Origin: Galaxea fascicularis
Lineage: Eukaryota; Cnidaria; Anthozoa; Scleractinia; Euphylliidae
Length of the DNA stretch: 64,000 nucleotides
Direction: 5' to 3'
Assembly: GCA_948470475.1 (NCBI GenBank)
Contig: OX419347.1
Span: forward strand, 1,373,501 to 1,437,500
Part shown: one piece after another, positions 37,055-56,013 of the stretch
How positions within the stretch are numbered: the stretch's first letter is position 1
How the letters are laid out: every line of letters starts with the position of its first letter
Translations under genes and position numbers: made by a program
The notes under the pieces: generated by a model
What the model was told of the DNA's origin: nothing
Seen by the model: the letters and a program-made list of their open reading frames with translations, nothing else
The model's database searches: none

Positions 37055-37242
37055 TATAATAATAGTGGTGGCGAATGGTAAAATCCGAGACTCGCCAAGA
37101 TGCCAAGACCCTTTTTAAGACCAAACATGCAAGACTTCGAGATCGAAATAGATGCACTATAAACGAGGCTGTCGAGATTTCGAGATTGCATGAAAAGTTA
37201 ACGAGACTCAAGATTTTGGAGGTACGATTCGCCACTATAATC
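37055..37242. mobile_element. MITE-like element
   Basis: ATAGTGGTGGCGAATGG at the left and CGATTCGCCACTAT at the right are imperfect inverted ends. CCGAGACTCG inside the left half pairs with CGAGACTC inside the right half. Confidence 0.5.
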
Positions 37243-37273
37243 TCTATTTACGTTCCTAGGAATCTTAATGTTC

Positions 37274-37716
37274 TTATTTGATTTTACGGTGAAGTCTGCA
37301 GTACATTTTCTGTCCATAGTCCGACTCTGCTGTTTTGATCCACTTAGCGGAGGACAAAACACCCGTTATTTGCCCATCAGTTCCCCCTGTACTAGTCCCT
37401 GTTACTTCATCGGCCGGCTTCCAGTGAGAGTCATCAAAGTCAGCGAGGTACCAGCCGTGTTGTTGAGTTGCATTACATTTCCATCGTGCGTCTGTGACAA
37501 TACCGTCAGTGAATGAACCAATGACCTGTAGGGTCCCTTTGACAACTTCTATGGCAACAACTTGAGTGGTTTTCAGAATAAAGAAGTTGATCGGCAGCCG
37601 GTCTAGTTCAGAGCACGTGATATCTCGAACTTTTGTGGTGGAATTCATCAATGCTATTTTGCCGTCTGCATAAACAGTCATCTTTTCGGAACAACTAAAA
37701 CTTGCGTATATCACGT
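37274..37716 (-). CDS. Galactose-binding-like domain exon of a secreted protein
   Basis: A single exon follows an acceptor (GTTGTCTTTAG) and ends at a stop codon at 37274-37276. It encodes about 147 residues: MTVYADGKIALM, VVAIEVVKG, IVTDARWKCNAT, WYLADFDDSHWKPA, then a KWIKTAESDYG stretch and a final MYCR. This order (ligand-like strand, DFDDSHW, closing YCR) is a beta-sandwich module common in cnidarian secreted and matrix proteins, usually linked to PAN or WSC domains; the family link is from general knowledge. It may be the last exon of the gene that starts at 39608, but the incoming phase (1) does not match the phase (0) in which the PAN exon ends, so at least one exon is missing or they are separate genes. 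Confidence 0.65.
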
Positions 37717-38891
37717 CTAAAGACAACAGATAAAGTCAAGGTTGATTGTCATGTGATAAGAACCAGTAAAACCTGCTTCAATGGCAGTATAAATTGGGAT
37801 AAATTGCAACAAATGTGGCGCTGAATATTCACTAAATTCACGTTTGACAATCGAGCCGTATAAGTGAAGGGGCAGTTCAAATACTGTCACTAGCAATATT
37901 CCAGTTAAATTTTCATGAGGTTAATTCCTGAAAATTGTTCGTGACAACTTAGCTTGATTGTTTTTTTTATAGCCAGTAATGTGAAGCGCATGCGCCATGT
38001 GTGGAGTTAAAGATTTGACACCATTGTCAACACCAGAACTCTTCCCTTTTGCACATGTCTGCATGACAGGCGAATTCCAAGGTGATGTTTAATGAAATGG
38101 CATGTCGCGAAAAAGCAAATGCAACGCCAAATTTGAAGGCATATTCTTGAAAGGAAAGCGCTGTTAGGTCGTCAGAAACGGTGCTAATTGAATTTTGACT
38201 TTTAAGGGTCGGAGAATTACGTAATGAAGGAAACAACCCATTCGTCGTATATAAGAAGCAAAAGAAATGAAAAGGAAAAAGAAGATAGCGCGAAGATTTC
38301 AATAGTGAATTGATATGGGACCAGATTTAATGCCTTAAAAGTCATTCGCCCGTCTCACCTGATTTATTCTTCCTTGTGTTTACTTTATTACTGTTGCACT
38401 TTGACGTGGCATCCTGCGTTAAAAAAACCTAAATAGTTCCTGAATCATTCGAAATTAAACTCCTTTAATTTCTTCTCTAATCTGTCAACTGGTGTAAGAA
38501 GGACAAAGGCCTATGCAACGTATCATAGATACGTTTCGGGGGCTTCGGAACAATTGCGACTGATTTTCATTGGGTCTTCCCCAAAATGATAGAAGTTTGG
38601 CCGGCTCATATATCCTATGAGTGGAGAAGTGACGAGGAAAAATGATGCTGAAAATAACCAAAAATATTAAATAAGCGATTCCTTTGTGTAAGTCTGTTTG
38701 TCTGTTTTAGACTTAAGAGGGATTCATTTTAATGCCTAATACCGTTGCAGTTTACCTGATAAAACAGCAACACGGTACTGTTCTGAATTTCCAATTAGAA
38801 TAATTATTCGACGGCTTAATAACATTACAGTTGCGACGGACTTTGCTCTAATAAACCTAACGACAGTATAAATTAATAACGGTGGGAATGC

Positions 38892-39178
38892 GCACAGGCT
38901 TCCCAAGCTCAAAATTCGACTCTGCATACGTGGTGTATGGGACAGCTTGTGTATATAGAGAATTGTATGGGAAAGTCACCGATCGTAAAAAATTGTATAA
39001 ATAACTATCGTATTTGAAATAAAGTTTTCCAACCTGAAGTGTGTCGCGTACTTGTTTTTTGTGCCGATTTTGAAGCCATTCATTCTGACGCCGTTTAAAT
39101 AATACAATTCTCTATATACACAAGTTGCCCCATACACCACGTATGCAGAGTTGAATTTTGAGCTTGGGAAGGCTGTGC
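38892..39178. repeat. Inverted repeat with 77-bp arms
   Basis: The arms 38892-38968 and 39102-39178 are inverted copies with few mismatches, sharing CTTCCCAAGCTCAAAATTC, CTCTGCATACGTGGTGTATG and TGTGTATATAGAGAATTGTAT-type segments. The 133-bp spacer contains AATAAAG. It is probably a fold-back transposon between the PAN and galactose-binding exons. Confidence 0.85.
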
Positions 39179-39263
39179 AATGCGTCTACATAGCTATCAT
39201 TTGCGGCGACTCACGCGATAATCAGTTTTCATGAGATCACATCAAGCCATATTCTCAAATTAC

Positions 39264-39608
39264 CTGAATTGGTCTGAGTTGCTGAAAAATCCATCCAGGT
39301 ACCCACATAAGCAAACCTTTCGCAGAACACTCGTCCTCGAATCCACAACTGTTTAGTTCACATCTTCTACCAAACATTCCTGGCCGAAAATTATACGAAA
39401 TGCAAGAGCTATCTTGTTGACAGGCTTGAATGCAGTGAATCCAATCCCCATTTTCGGCCGTCTGGTATGCAAAGCCAACCAAAGCCTTGTTAACTGATGT
39501 AAACTTGAAAAACGCTATTGCAGAGTTTGGAAAATAGCCAATGATGGGGATACTCAATAACGTTAACAGAAAACGATGCGAAGTCGCGCTTGAAAGATGC
39601 ATCCTCAC
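39264..39608 (-). CDS. PAN/apple-domain secreted protein, first exon
   Basis: The ATG at 39608 (a second one at 39602) opens a basic start and a hydrophobic segment (FLLTLLSIPIIGYF), a likely signal peptide. About 75 residues with PAN/apple cysteine spacing follow: HCIQACQQDSSC, ISYNF, RRCELNSCGFEDEC, closing GWIFQQL. The exon ends CAG before GTAATT (donor at 39263), phase 0. PAN modules bind protein or carbohydrate, and in corals they occur in secreted and matrix proteins. Downstream exons are uncertain: the galactose-binding-like exon at 37274-37716 is the best candidate but needs an intervening exon for the phases to agree. A long fold-back repeat starts only 135 bp upstream. Confidence 0.65.
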
Positions 39609-39742
39609 TTGGAAAACCTTTCTGAGGCTTAGCTACCAGTTGATGTTAGTTTTCACTTAGGCTGTTTTAACAAGATGACAGCTGTCGTGATAATGATGCT
39701 ATCTCATTGTACCTTTACACGAATAGGCTCCGTAAGTTCAAA

Positions 39743-39966
39743 ACACGTAGCATTATTAAACTTAAAACAAGCTGCCTTATTAAAAATAATACTGCGTGTT
39801 TTAGTTTTAATAATGTAGCATGGGGCTTTACATGTATATATCCACTGGTGAAGCACTTCCCCTATATTGGATGTATGCATGTAAAGCATGCTGCATTATT
39901 AAAACTAAAACTCGCAGCATTATTTTTAATAAGGCAGCTTGTTTTAGGTTTAATACTGCTGTGTGT
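39743..39966. repeat. 224-bp fold-back (palindromic) repeat
   Basis: The arms 39743-39822 and 39887-39966 are inverted copies with few mismatches (for example AAGCTGCCTTATTAAAAATA against TATTTTTAATAAGGCAGCTT). CTTTACATG and CATGTAAAG continue the pairing towards the centre. Confidence 0.9.
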
Positions 39967-41640
39967 CGATTTAGCACGTGTAAGATTACGGCTGATAATT
40001 TCCCTGCCACCAAAAAAGACCGCATCCGTTTTTCTCACACAGTTAGTTTGCATTATTTTTCTCTCGGCATTCGGCGATATAATGCAGACAGAAAACAATG
40101 GGTTTGGATGACGATCTGTAATTATTAACATCAAATCCATGTTTCGTTTTCTCTTCAGTTTAAAGGATATATTTTTCTGACCCAATGCCGCTAATAACTC
40201 TCAGCTGATTACCCTGAGTCTCTAAGAAACCGCATTCAGTGCAGCACTTTGCTTTTATTTTCAGATCGAGATGCTGCTACTACATTCGTTTCATAATAAC
40301 TTCCTTTCTACAAAACACAGAAAAATTACTGTGAATGTGTTTAAGCCCTATGTTATATACGCCAGCCAATGAGAACTCAACTTTGCGTTCTAAACAAACT
40401 ATATATATACACCACGGATGAAATAGTTTACTTTATAGGTGTGCTCTCACAATATGCCCTTGGAACGTTAATTAATATCTCTTTACACAGCTTGGCTTAT
40501 GTTAGCCAGACTCGGAAGACTCGGAAGAGTATGTCTTCTAAAGAGTACCACTCTTTTACAGACGTTTAACTAACTTTTCCATTGTAATAGCAAATCCACT
40601 AAATGTTTGATTCATCGATCTAGTACTCGTCAAGAATCTTAACAGTTAATAGAATAGCTTTTATTTATTTTACACTGTAACTTTTTTGTAAGATTTGTAC
40701 CGAGTTTACATAAAGTATTTATGTATGTAATAGCACGGAGGTTGAACATTAAACTAAAATGAAGAAATCTTTACCATCTTCTAAATTATGGGATGGTGAG
40801 CAGAACACTTACAAATAAAACAGAAAAAAGCTTGAGTTGTTTAACAGGTCTGAAGCAGCTGAAATTTATTTTCATTTCTACAAAGGAGTTTACAGATTGT
40901 GAGGTGTATTAGTTGTAATCGTAAGGAGCAGCAAAGACTCTAACTCGGCCGGTCATCACGGGAGACATAGCCGGCTGGTTCAGTCCTGCACCCCTCTCAT
41001 CCCCGCCCCCCATTCCATCCCCGCTCTTCTATCCCCGCTAAAGAAAACCCTGATATTCAGGTTGCAGTGTTAGATCATCTCACTAAACATACGGGGGTGA
41101 CTGGGTATTTTCCGCAGTGTACTGATTTAAAGTTGCACTCTAGGATAGTATAAATGCCAATAGTTCTGATGTCAATTGTGAAGCCAGACTATACAAGATG
41201 ATGGATTGGTTTTATGATTAACCTTTTTGACATCAATTTTCGAACATAAAATGTTTTGTCTTCGGCAGTAAGCTTTCGTTTAAAAGTCGTCTTTTAAACG
41301 CTGTACGTCTCTGTACTCAATAGGAAATATTGTGCTAATTGTACCCTTTCTTAAACCGCTCAGTAGCAATTCGAAGTATCTAGAAAATACTATCACCAGT
41401 CTTTTTTAGCAGAATCCTAACTCTGACAAATAGCGTTAAAATTTACTCACGGCCTGTCAAAAACGAATCAGAAGAAGGCAATTGCGGTTAAACGGTCCTT
41501 TCAGGCACATTATTGATAGGGCCTCAAAAAGAGAAGGGGTGTACCCAAGGGATGGTCACTCGCGGTATATGACGCTGACCAATTAATTGTTCGTGCGTGT
41601 TATCGCGGAAGGGAACGTCGCGTGCTGGTGAATTATCGCC
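39967..41640. other. Intergenic DNA upstream of the CoA transferase gene
   Basis: No coding exon or RNA gene was recognised. The last few hundred bases should hold the promoter of the downstream gene. Confidence 0.4.
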
Positions 41641-49784
<8,144 letters not shown>

Positions 49785-51388
49785 AAGGAAATAAATGCAT
49801 CTATACAAGTATTTATTTCAAGACAATAGCTGTGGGAGTATCGGACACTGTAAAAATCGCATCTGATGACCTTCAAGAGAAGAGACGAGAAAAGTAACTG
49901 GTGCACTAAGCGTGTGACGTGTCAGAAATACAGTGGTTCATATTAACTAATGCGGAGATTGTAGAGATTTATTTGCCTGCGATCTGGGACGATTACATTT
50001 TACACGGTAAAACGTGGAGTGAACTTCTACACTAAGATCGTTGTTTACTGCTTATTTAAGATACTGTTTCATCACACTCATTTCTTTCGGATGTGGAGTA
50101 GTGACTCAACAACTAAAAATATAAATGCATTCGCACGAACACCTCCCTGTAAACATTGGCAAAAGCTCATAAGGTTTCCAAGCAACAACGCCAAGAAAGT
50201 GGGGAGGCCTTTCATAAGGAGCGTTCAGAGAATAATAAATGTTATTTCAATGCATACGGCATTTAGTTGTTTCTTTGCTTAATCACATTGCTGTTATGAA
50301 ATGTAGCAGTATAAGTCAGGAGATTAGGAAATCTGGGAGGGTCTGCCCTCACAATCAAAACTAAGGAGGGTGGGGGAAGACATGACAAGGATAAACTAAA
50401 TATCAGCGTTTGCTAATAATAAACGAACAAAGAACCAAACAAAAAAAACAATCCGTTGTCATGAGACTAACCTGCAGCGAAACATGCAGAACGAAGCAAC
50501 ATTGATAACCCCACAAGACAAGAAAATAGAGCCGATATAACGAATCTGTTGACAATACGTCTTTGTTTTAACAGCTTTAACATATGATTGCATGCAGGGT
50601 TTGAAAGTTTTACAAAGAAAATGATCACAACACATGTCCTTCCAATAGCTTCCCTTAAAACTGAAATACACTAACCACGTACCTGGTTAGCAATATGAAC
50701 ATGATAAAAACTAAAAACTAGCGTTGCTTTAAAATTTCTCTAACAGGTCTGCACTATTTACTTCTTTAAAAACACTTGTTAACATTTGCTTATAGTGAAT
50801 AATGCTAGCTTGGGCATCAACATTCCACAGTTGTAGCAATAGGCTACCAGTGATGCTTTCTTAGTATTCAAAGTAATATTGTAACCCTACAGCCTAAAGG
50901 CAGTGAGCATTGTTCTATGTACAACTTTTCTTTGCTGTTTTTAAGTTTTAACCAAACAGTTGCACCTACATAAACGAAATTCTGTAGTGCAAACATTCAA
51001 CTTAAAGTTACTGAGCAGTACTTTCCTGTGGTGTTGTTTAATATGCTGTACAAGGTGGTTCTAACTTTTGAGTCTGTGGATTTAATCCTGAAGTGTGACC
51101 ATTCAAATGAAAGCCACTGAGCAGTACTTTCCTGTGGTGCTGTTTGCTATAATGTACAAGGTAGTTTTAACTTTTGATCCCATAGATGTTATCTTAGTGG
51201 GATCATGAAAATTGCTGAGCATCAAGAGCTACTTTTGAAAATACCTTAAATTGAATCAGCAGGTTGTTTCTTGCTGATGTGGACACTCGCAAAAGTCACT
51301 GAGCAACACTAAGCATTGTTCCCTGCTAAAAAAATTGTAATGACCTCTATGCTAATTACTGCTTTGATCACATCATGGGAGGTGAACT
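49785..51388. other. Convergent intergenic region between SCOT and the hnRNP U-like gene
   Basis: This stretch contains the 3' ends of both genes. AATAAA at 49788 and another at about 50234 could serve SCOT. It also holds the tandem repeat listed at 50985. Confidence 0.5.
50985..51200. repeat. Tandem repeat, unit about 115 bp (copy at locus 2)
   Basis: About two units with ACTGAGCAGTACTTTCCTGT and TTTTGAGTCTGTGGATTTAA-type blocks match the array at 27028-27415. Confidence 0.75.
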
Positions 51389-54300
51389 CTAATATCCATA
51401 CCCATACTGATCATATGCACCCCGACCTCTCCCTACTCCCCCTGAGTAAAAGTCCTGCCCTTGGGGGTATGACTGGGTAGTGTTTTGGTCACTGTAACAC
51501 TGCCCATACTGGGCATATGGGGGTGGGGGCCTGCTGTAGCTATTGACTCCAGCACTTGGTGGTTGAAAATGAGACTGGAATTTGCTGTTATCACCGCTTG
51601 GGGACTGATAATGGGATTGATATCTATTTTGCCCAGCAGTTGATTGATATCCTCGATTGTCGTTTCTTGGAGGTTGGTAATGAGACTGATATTTACTATC
51701 AGCACCAGCTGCTTGATAGTTTGATTGGTATCTACTCTCACTAAAGCGTTCATTGTTGCCAAGAGTTTCTTGCTGTCTGTTTTGAGGCCTTGTATTGTAC
51801 ATCCCATGTGGCTGCCCTCCCCTCCCTGATGACAGTGGAGGTCTGTAATCACTATATGGCCCAAAAGGTGCTCCATGAGAGCCTTGTGGATGGCCATGGT
51901 ATGCTTCATTGTGGGATGAACTTCTTCCCTCTCTTGAGTTGGGGTTACCATGGAAACCACCATGATCAGTTTTTCCTTGATATGGATCTTTGGGGTCATG
52001 TGAAGGTACAGGGGGGCCAACCTGGCCAGGACGTCTTTTGACATCAGAGGATCGTTTCCCATTGAAATTGGAATCTTCATCAGGTTTTCTTTTCTTTTCA
52101 CCTTCTTTAAATTCCTTTCCCTCACGCTGAAACTCGGAAACAAGGCACTCTGAAGCAGCTCTATCCTCTTCAATAAACCAAACATCATCAAAAACTTCGC
52201 CAACTTCTGGAAGGACAAAGTTTGCTTTCATTTCAAGGACTGCAGACTCTGGTACAATCTTACCCTCCTCCCTCTCTCGCTTCTCTGTTCGCTGCTTCAA
52301 AACTTCATTTGTATTCACAATCACAGCAGCAATGCGCCGAAAACCACGGAAGCTGTTCATCTTTCTTCGCCGTGCATTGAAATACACGTTAGTCTGATCA
52401 ACAATGTAGTTTCGATTCTTCCTCTCTGCTATTTTAAACACCTTGTTCAAGACGTCTGTGGCTTGTTTAATCAGGGCATCCCAACGACCGTGATAATTGC
52501 GTTTTCTCATTAAACCCATCACCTTCATCCTATCCATGATTGTGTTGGTTCCTAGGATGTAGAACTTCTTCTCTGGGTAATCTTTTGCATACTTCTCTGC
52601 CCAGGTTGTCTTTCCACACCCTGGCAGTCCAACCATCATAATAACTTCACACTGATCTCTTGACAAGGGTGCAAGTGACCCCTTCTCTAAGAACTGAGAG
52701 GGCATCCTTGAAAGTAAGATAAAACCCTGGAGAGGTGGAGTGTATGGCTCACGCTGGCCAAAGTTGACTGCCAGACGCATGTTCTTGACAGTGACATGTG
52801 GAAAGAAGACCTGTCCACTTGCACTATGGTCAAGACGAAAAGCCACACCAAGATTCCTTCCATTCTTGCAAAAAAGTATGACTTTTGGATTAGCATCAAG
52901 GTCTATGCAACACGATATGGTATCACCAGACGTGTAGCGCTCTCCATAGTCAAAGAACTTGTTGTTTACAGACACCTTTCCAGTGCCTCCATAACCATAT
53001 GACAAGTTATCTTCGCCCACCTAAATACATGTATAACAACGAATTTAAGTCAGTAAATTTGAGGGTTTGGTGTTTCTGTAGATCTCTCTTTACAAGAAAG
53101 GATAGGATACAGCTGTAGGGTGGGGTAGGGTAGAATAGGATAGGATAATGGAAACCCAGGTATAACTGAAAGAGCTGGCCAGCTAAAATTTACATGTAAC
53201 CACATGGTAGGGCAGGCATTGACAGAGTGATTCTGTTGGTATAGAAAGCAAAAAGACAAAAGCAACAGACTTTTATTGTGAGGTGGTTATGCAAATGTCT
53301 GTCACATTTCCATGTGCATAAAATGGATTTAACATTTTTTAGTTTGAACTTTCTGTTATTCATTTGATCTCGAAGGGTATGCTTATACCAAGATTGCTAT
53401 AACCATTTTCTACAATAGTATTTGTCTACATAATACTTGTCTCACCAACCTGAAGGTTAGCTCTGTCTACTGACCAGCCAACTCTCACTACATGAGGATT
53501 GGTTTCCGTTTGAGGCATTGAAACTTGTAGTTTTCCAAGTACAGTGACTTCAAAGCAAACCTGCAGATTGTGAAGAAAACTGAAGACTATCCTTCTATCT
53601 TGTCTTGTCACTAGCATTCAGTGAGCTTACAGCTACATCTTCCAGTCTTTTAAATTAAGGAATGAAATAAACTGCCTGACTGGGTCCACACCTTTACCAC
53701 TCGTACCGGCTCTACCTACTAGTTACTGTACCATAAAATAAGCAGTAATAAACAATAAGATGTTTTCCCTAAATGTGTTATTTTACTGCAAACTTATAGC
53801 TTTTTAGTTGCCAATGTGGGTACATGGAAGCAGTTGTTAATAGGGGTGTAACGATTAATCGAATTCTCGATTAATCGCGATTATGACCGTTCGATTCATG
53901 ATTATTTGATTCCACGTTTCGATTTTGGTTCGATTTTTTGCATACCTTTCCAAAAGTTCCCTCAGTGAGTCATTATATTGTAAACTTTGAATCCAGATCT
54001 CAATAAGATGTGCGTTTTTCATTGACAATCGATCAAAGACGCTAATTTGCAGTTCTTGCGCCATGTTGCTTGGTAAAAATGTTGCCCCTCTACCACCCCT
54101 TGAGAATTTCCAAATAAGGCAAACCATGTGCATGCTCATTGTCACATTCTCAAACATGGCGGACAACTCGCCGATAAATGACCAAGCGATTGTGAATCCA
54201 CCTGCTTCTTGTCGATCCGCAGTGTGGAAGTATTATGGTTTTCCGACTTAAGACGGAACAACAGACAAGTCTAAAACTATCTGCAAAATTTGCATAATTG

Positions 54301-54882
54301 AATTGAGATAATCGAAACCGAAAGGCAATAATCGAAATCGAATCGAATCAAAAGGAACATGAATAGTTACACCCCTAGTTGTTAACCCAATGGCATAGGT
54401 AACACTTGGGCTTATGTTCCCTGCATAAATAAAACAACCAATGAAAATGTGAAACTTGTGGGCTGTGGCTTTGAATGGCATGAATACATCACAAATCAAT
54501 GTGTCTGGGTAAGCTGAAAGTCACACATAGGGTACTATGTACGAGGAGGCAGGATGGCCAAGTGGTTTAGGGCGCTGGATTTCAATGTGGTGACCCCGGT
54601 TCAAATCCTACTCTGGCCACTAGCTGGTGTTGTTCTGGGTTAGTGCCTAGTTCAACGCCTCAATCATCCTTATAAATAAAGATTTTGGTATTATCAACAG
54701 AGTTGATAAATGTAAATTGACCACCGTACAGGGATTCTAAAAGCTGACATTTCGAGTGCTAGCCCTTCGTCAGAGCGACGAAGGGCTAGCGCTCGAAACG
54801 TCAGCTTTTAGAATCCCTGTACGGTGGTCAATTTACATTTATCAACTCTGTTGATAATACCAAAATCTTTGTGTACTACTTC

Positions 54883-54918
<36 letters not shown>

Positions 54919-55775
54919 TCCCCTTTATCCTTAATATAAATAGCCAACTGGTCTGCCTCCCGCCAGTTGTTTTCATTTGTATTATTTGTTTCATTGACCT
55001 TGAAAAGCTCTTCTAGGGGGGTGGTCAATATTAAGTATTTATTATTTATTACTTTTGAGTGGGAGACTGCAGAATACCTGGCCCATTCATTTACATATAT
55101 TGAATAGTGTCCCTTGTAATAAGCCTCGTAGCCAATGCAAAGCCGCAGCCTCCGTCCACCTCTTCAAAAGCCTGACATTTTATGTGAATGAGAGGGCCGG
55201 GTATTCTGGAACTGCTCCTGTGTGAGTTAGGCCCATTTCAAATGCCACGCTACTGCTATGCTTAGCTGGCTCAACTGCAACGCGGTTCCAGCACGACTTG
55301 GTTTCAGACGTCAAATGTAATTAAGTTGAATTAAAGCTGTTGCGGTAAACATGTGTGATACCATAAAACCGGTTTAGCTCACTATTAAAATGTATTTACT
55401 ATACAATGACAGTGATGCATGTATAATTAATGTTGGGGCTGTGCGGAAGTCTTTCCGAAACGGCCGGACTAAGTTTAAGCTTATATTATTATAGATTGCA
55501 ATATGCCAGTTAAGTACCTTGCCACTTTTTACACCGTGGGTCGCCCTCGCTCCAGCCCACATGTATTCAAAACCATCTTTGTGCAAACTGGAACCTGTCA
55601 AACCATCGGGCTCAATAACAAAGTTCAGATCGCTGTTGTAATCATCCAAAACTATGCGTGGATCAGCCGAAGCGACATACGGTTGTCTTCCAGAAACGTA
55701 GCCAGCATTTAGGCCATCATGATGACCATACGATCCATACTGGTTGTAGTTTTGATTATATCCTTGTTGATACAT
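51389..55775 (-). CDS. hnRNP U-like RNA-binding protein (SPRY + P-loop + YQ/G-rich tail), no SAP domain
   Basis: Three exons: 55518-55775, 53450-53560 and 51389-53020, all phase 0, giving 666 residues. Residues about 40-215 form a SPRY domain (GKVCFEVTVLGKL, HVVRVGWSVD, SYGYGGTGK, YTSGDTISCCIDLD). A polynucleotide-kinase-like P-loop domain follows, with GLPGCGKTTWAEKY at about 254 and NYIVDQTNVY. Last come a charged linker and a low-complexity tail with repeated YQSHYQ motifs and terminal RGRG/YGYGY. This is the hnRNP U/UL1/UL2 order: nuclear RNA-binding proteins acting in splicing, transcription and DNA repair. The N-terminal SAP DNA-binding domain of the vertebrate proteins is absent; the protein starts with a short YGN-rich stretch, though an upstream exon cannot be excluded. 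It is divergent from PBK, with 238 bp between start codons. Confidence 0.93.
53841..54377. mobile_element. Internally deleted hAT transposon with BED-finger remnant
   Basis: The inverted ends TAGGGGTGTAAC and GTTACACCCCTA are flanked by a perfect 8-bp duplication GTTGTTAA (53833-53840, 54378-54385), diagnostic of hAT. On the plus strand from 54156, MADNSPINDQ followed by SAVWKYYGFP is a BED-type zinc-finger start, interrupted by a stop at 54249 and then continuing SKTICKIC in frame. The rest of the transposase is missing. It is intronic in the hnRNP U-like gene. Confidence 0.88.
54547..54680 (+). mobile_element. tRNA-like (class II) SINE head
   Basis: GGATGGCCAAGTGGTTTAGG resembles a Leu/Ser-type tRNA 5' part with box A, and CGGTTCAAATCC is a box B (about 54598). 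The following sequence is not tRNA-like. It is a SINE or tRNA pseudogene in an intron, not a functional tRNA: the ends do not form an acceptor stem. Confidence 0.6.
54678..54870. repeat. 193-bp near-perfect palindrome
   Basis: The two arms (54678-54771 and 54777-54870) around AGAGC differ at only a few positions. The arm unit, read outward, runs GACGAAGGGCTAGC, CTCGAAA, GTCAGCTTTTAGAATCCC, GTACGGTGGTCAATTT, ATCAACTCTGTTGATA. The sequence continuing past the right arm (CCCACCGACGCAGCACCACA) belongs to the same repeat family, so the palindrome is two copies of one repeat end in opposite orientation. Confidence 0.92.
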
Positions 55776-56013
55776 TTGACACTTGCGGTGAGATTACAAA
55801 ATAGCCCTATTTTTTATGAACACTTTCTTCGCTCATTCTCCAAATCCAATATGGCGGCTCGACGCTGTTTGCTAAAACGTCCCATGAGTCAACGCGGCGA
55901 TCAAACTAGTGTGGAGGACTAGGTACTAAAAAAAGCGGGAGTTTGAAATTTAACGAATACTTTGCTTGACAGTTCGCGAAATATTTTGGACATTCTATCC
56001 AGCTTTCTTGAAT
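55776..56013. promoter_or_regulatory. Bidirectional promoter of hnRNP U-like (-) and PBK (+)
   Basis: Only 238 bp separate the start codons. The stretch holds CCAATATGGCGG (55849, YY1-like ATGGCGGC), GCGGGA (55935-55940) two bases before TTTGAA (55942-55947), resembling a CDE/CHR tandem, and TTCGCGAA (55973-55980), an E2F-like palindrome. CHR and E2F sites drive late cell-cycle genes such as PBK in vertebrates. No TATA box is obvious. Confidence 0.65.

Noticed and set aside
38027..38302. Minus-strand frame with a signal-peptide-like start, considered as the missing exon between the PAN and galactose-binding exons
   Set aside because: No recognised domain follows, the splice borders do not fit the neighbouring phases, and the Phe-rich start may be chance in AT-rich DNA.
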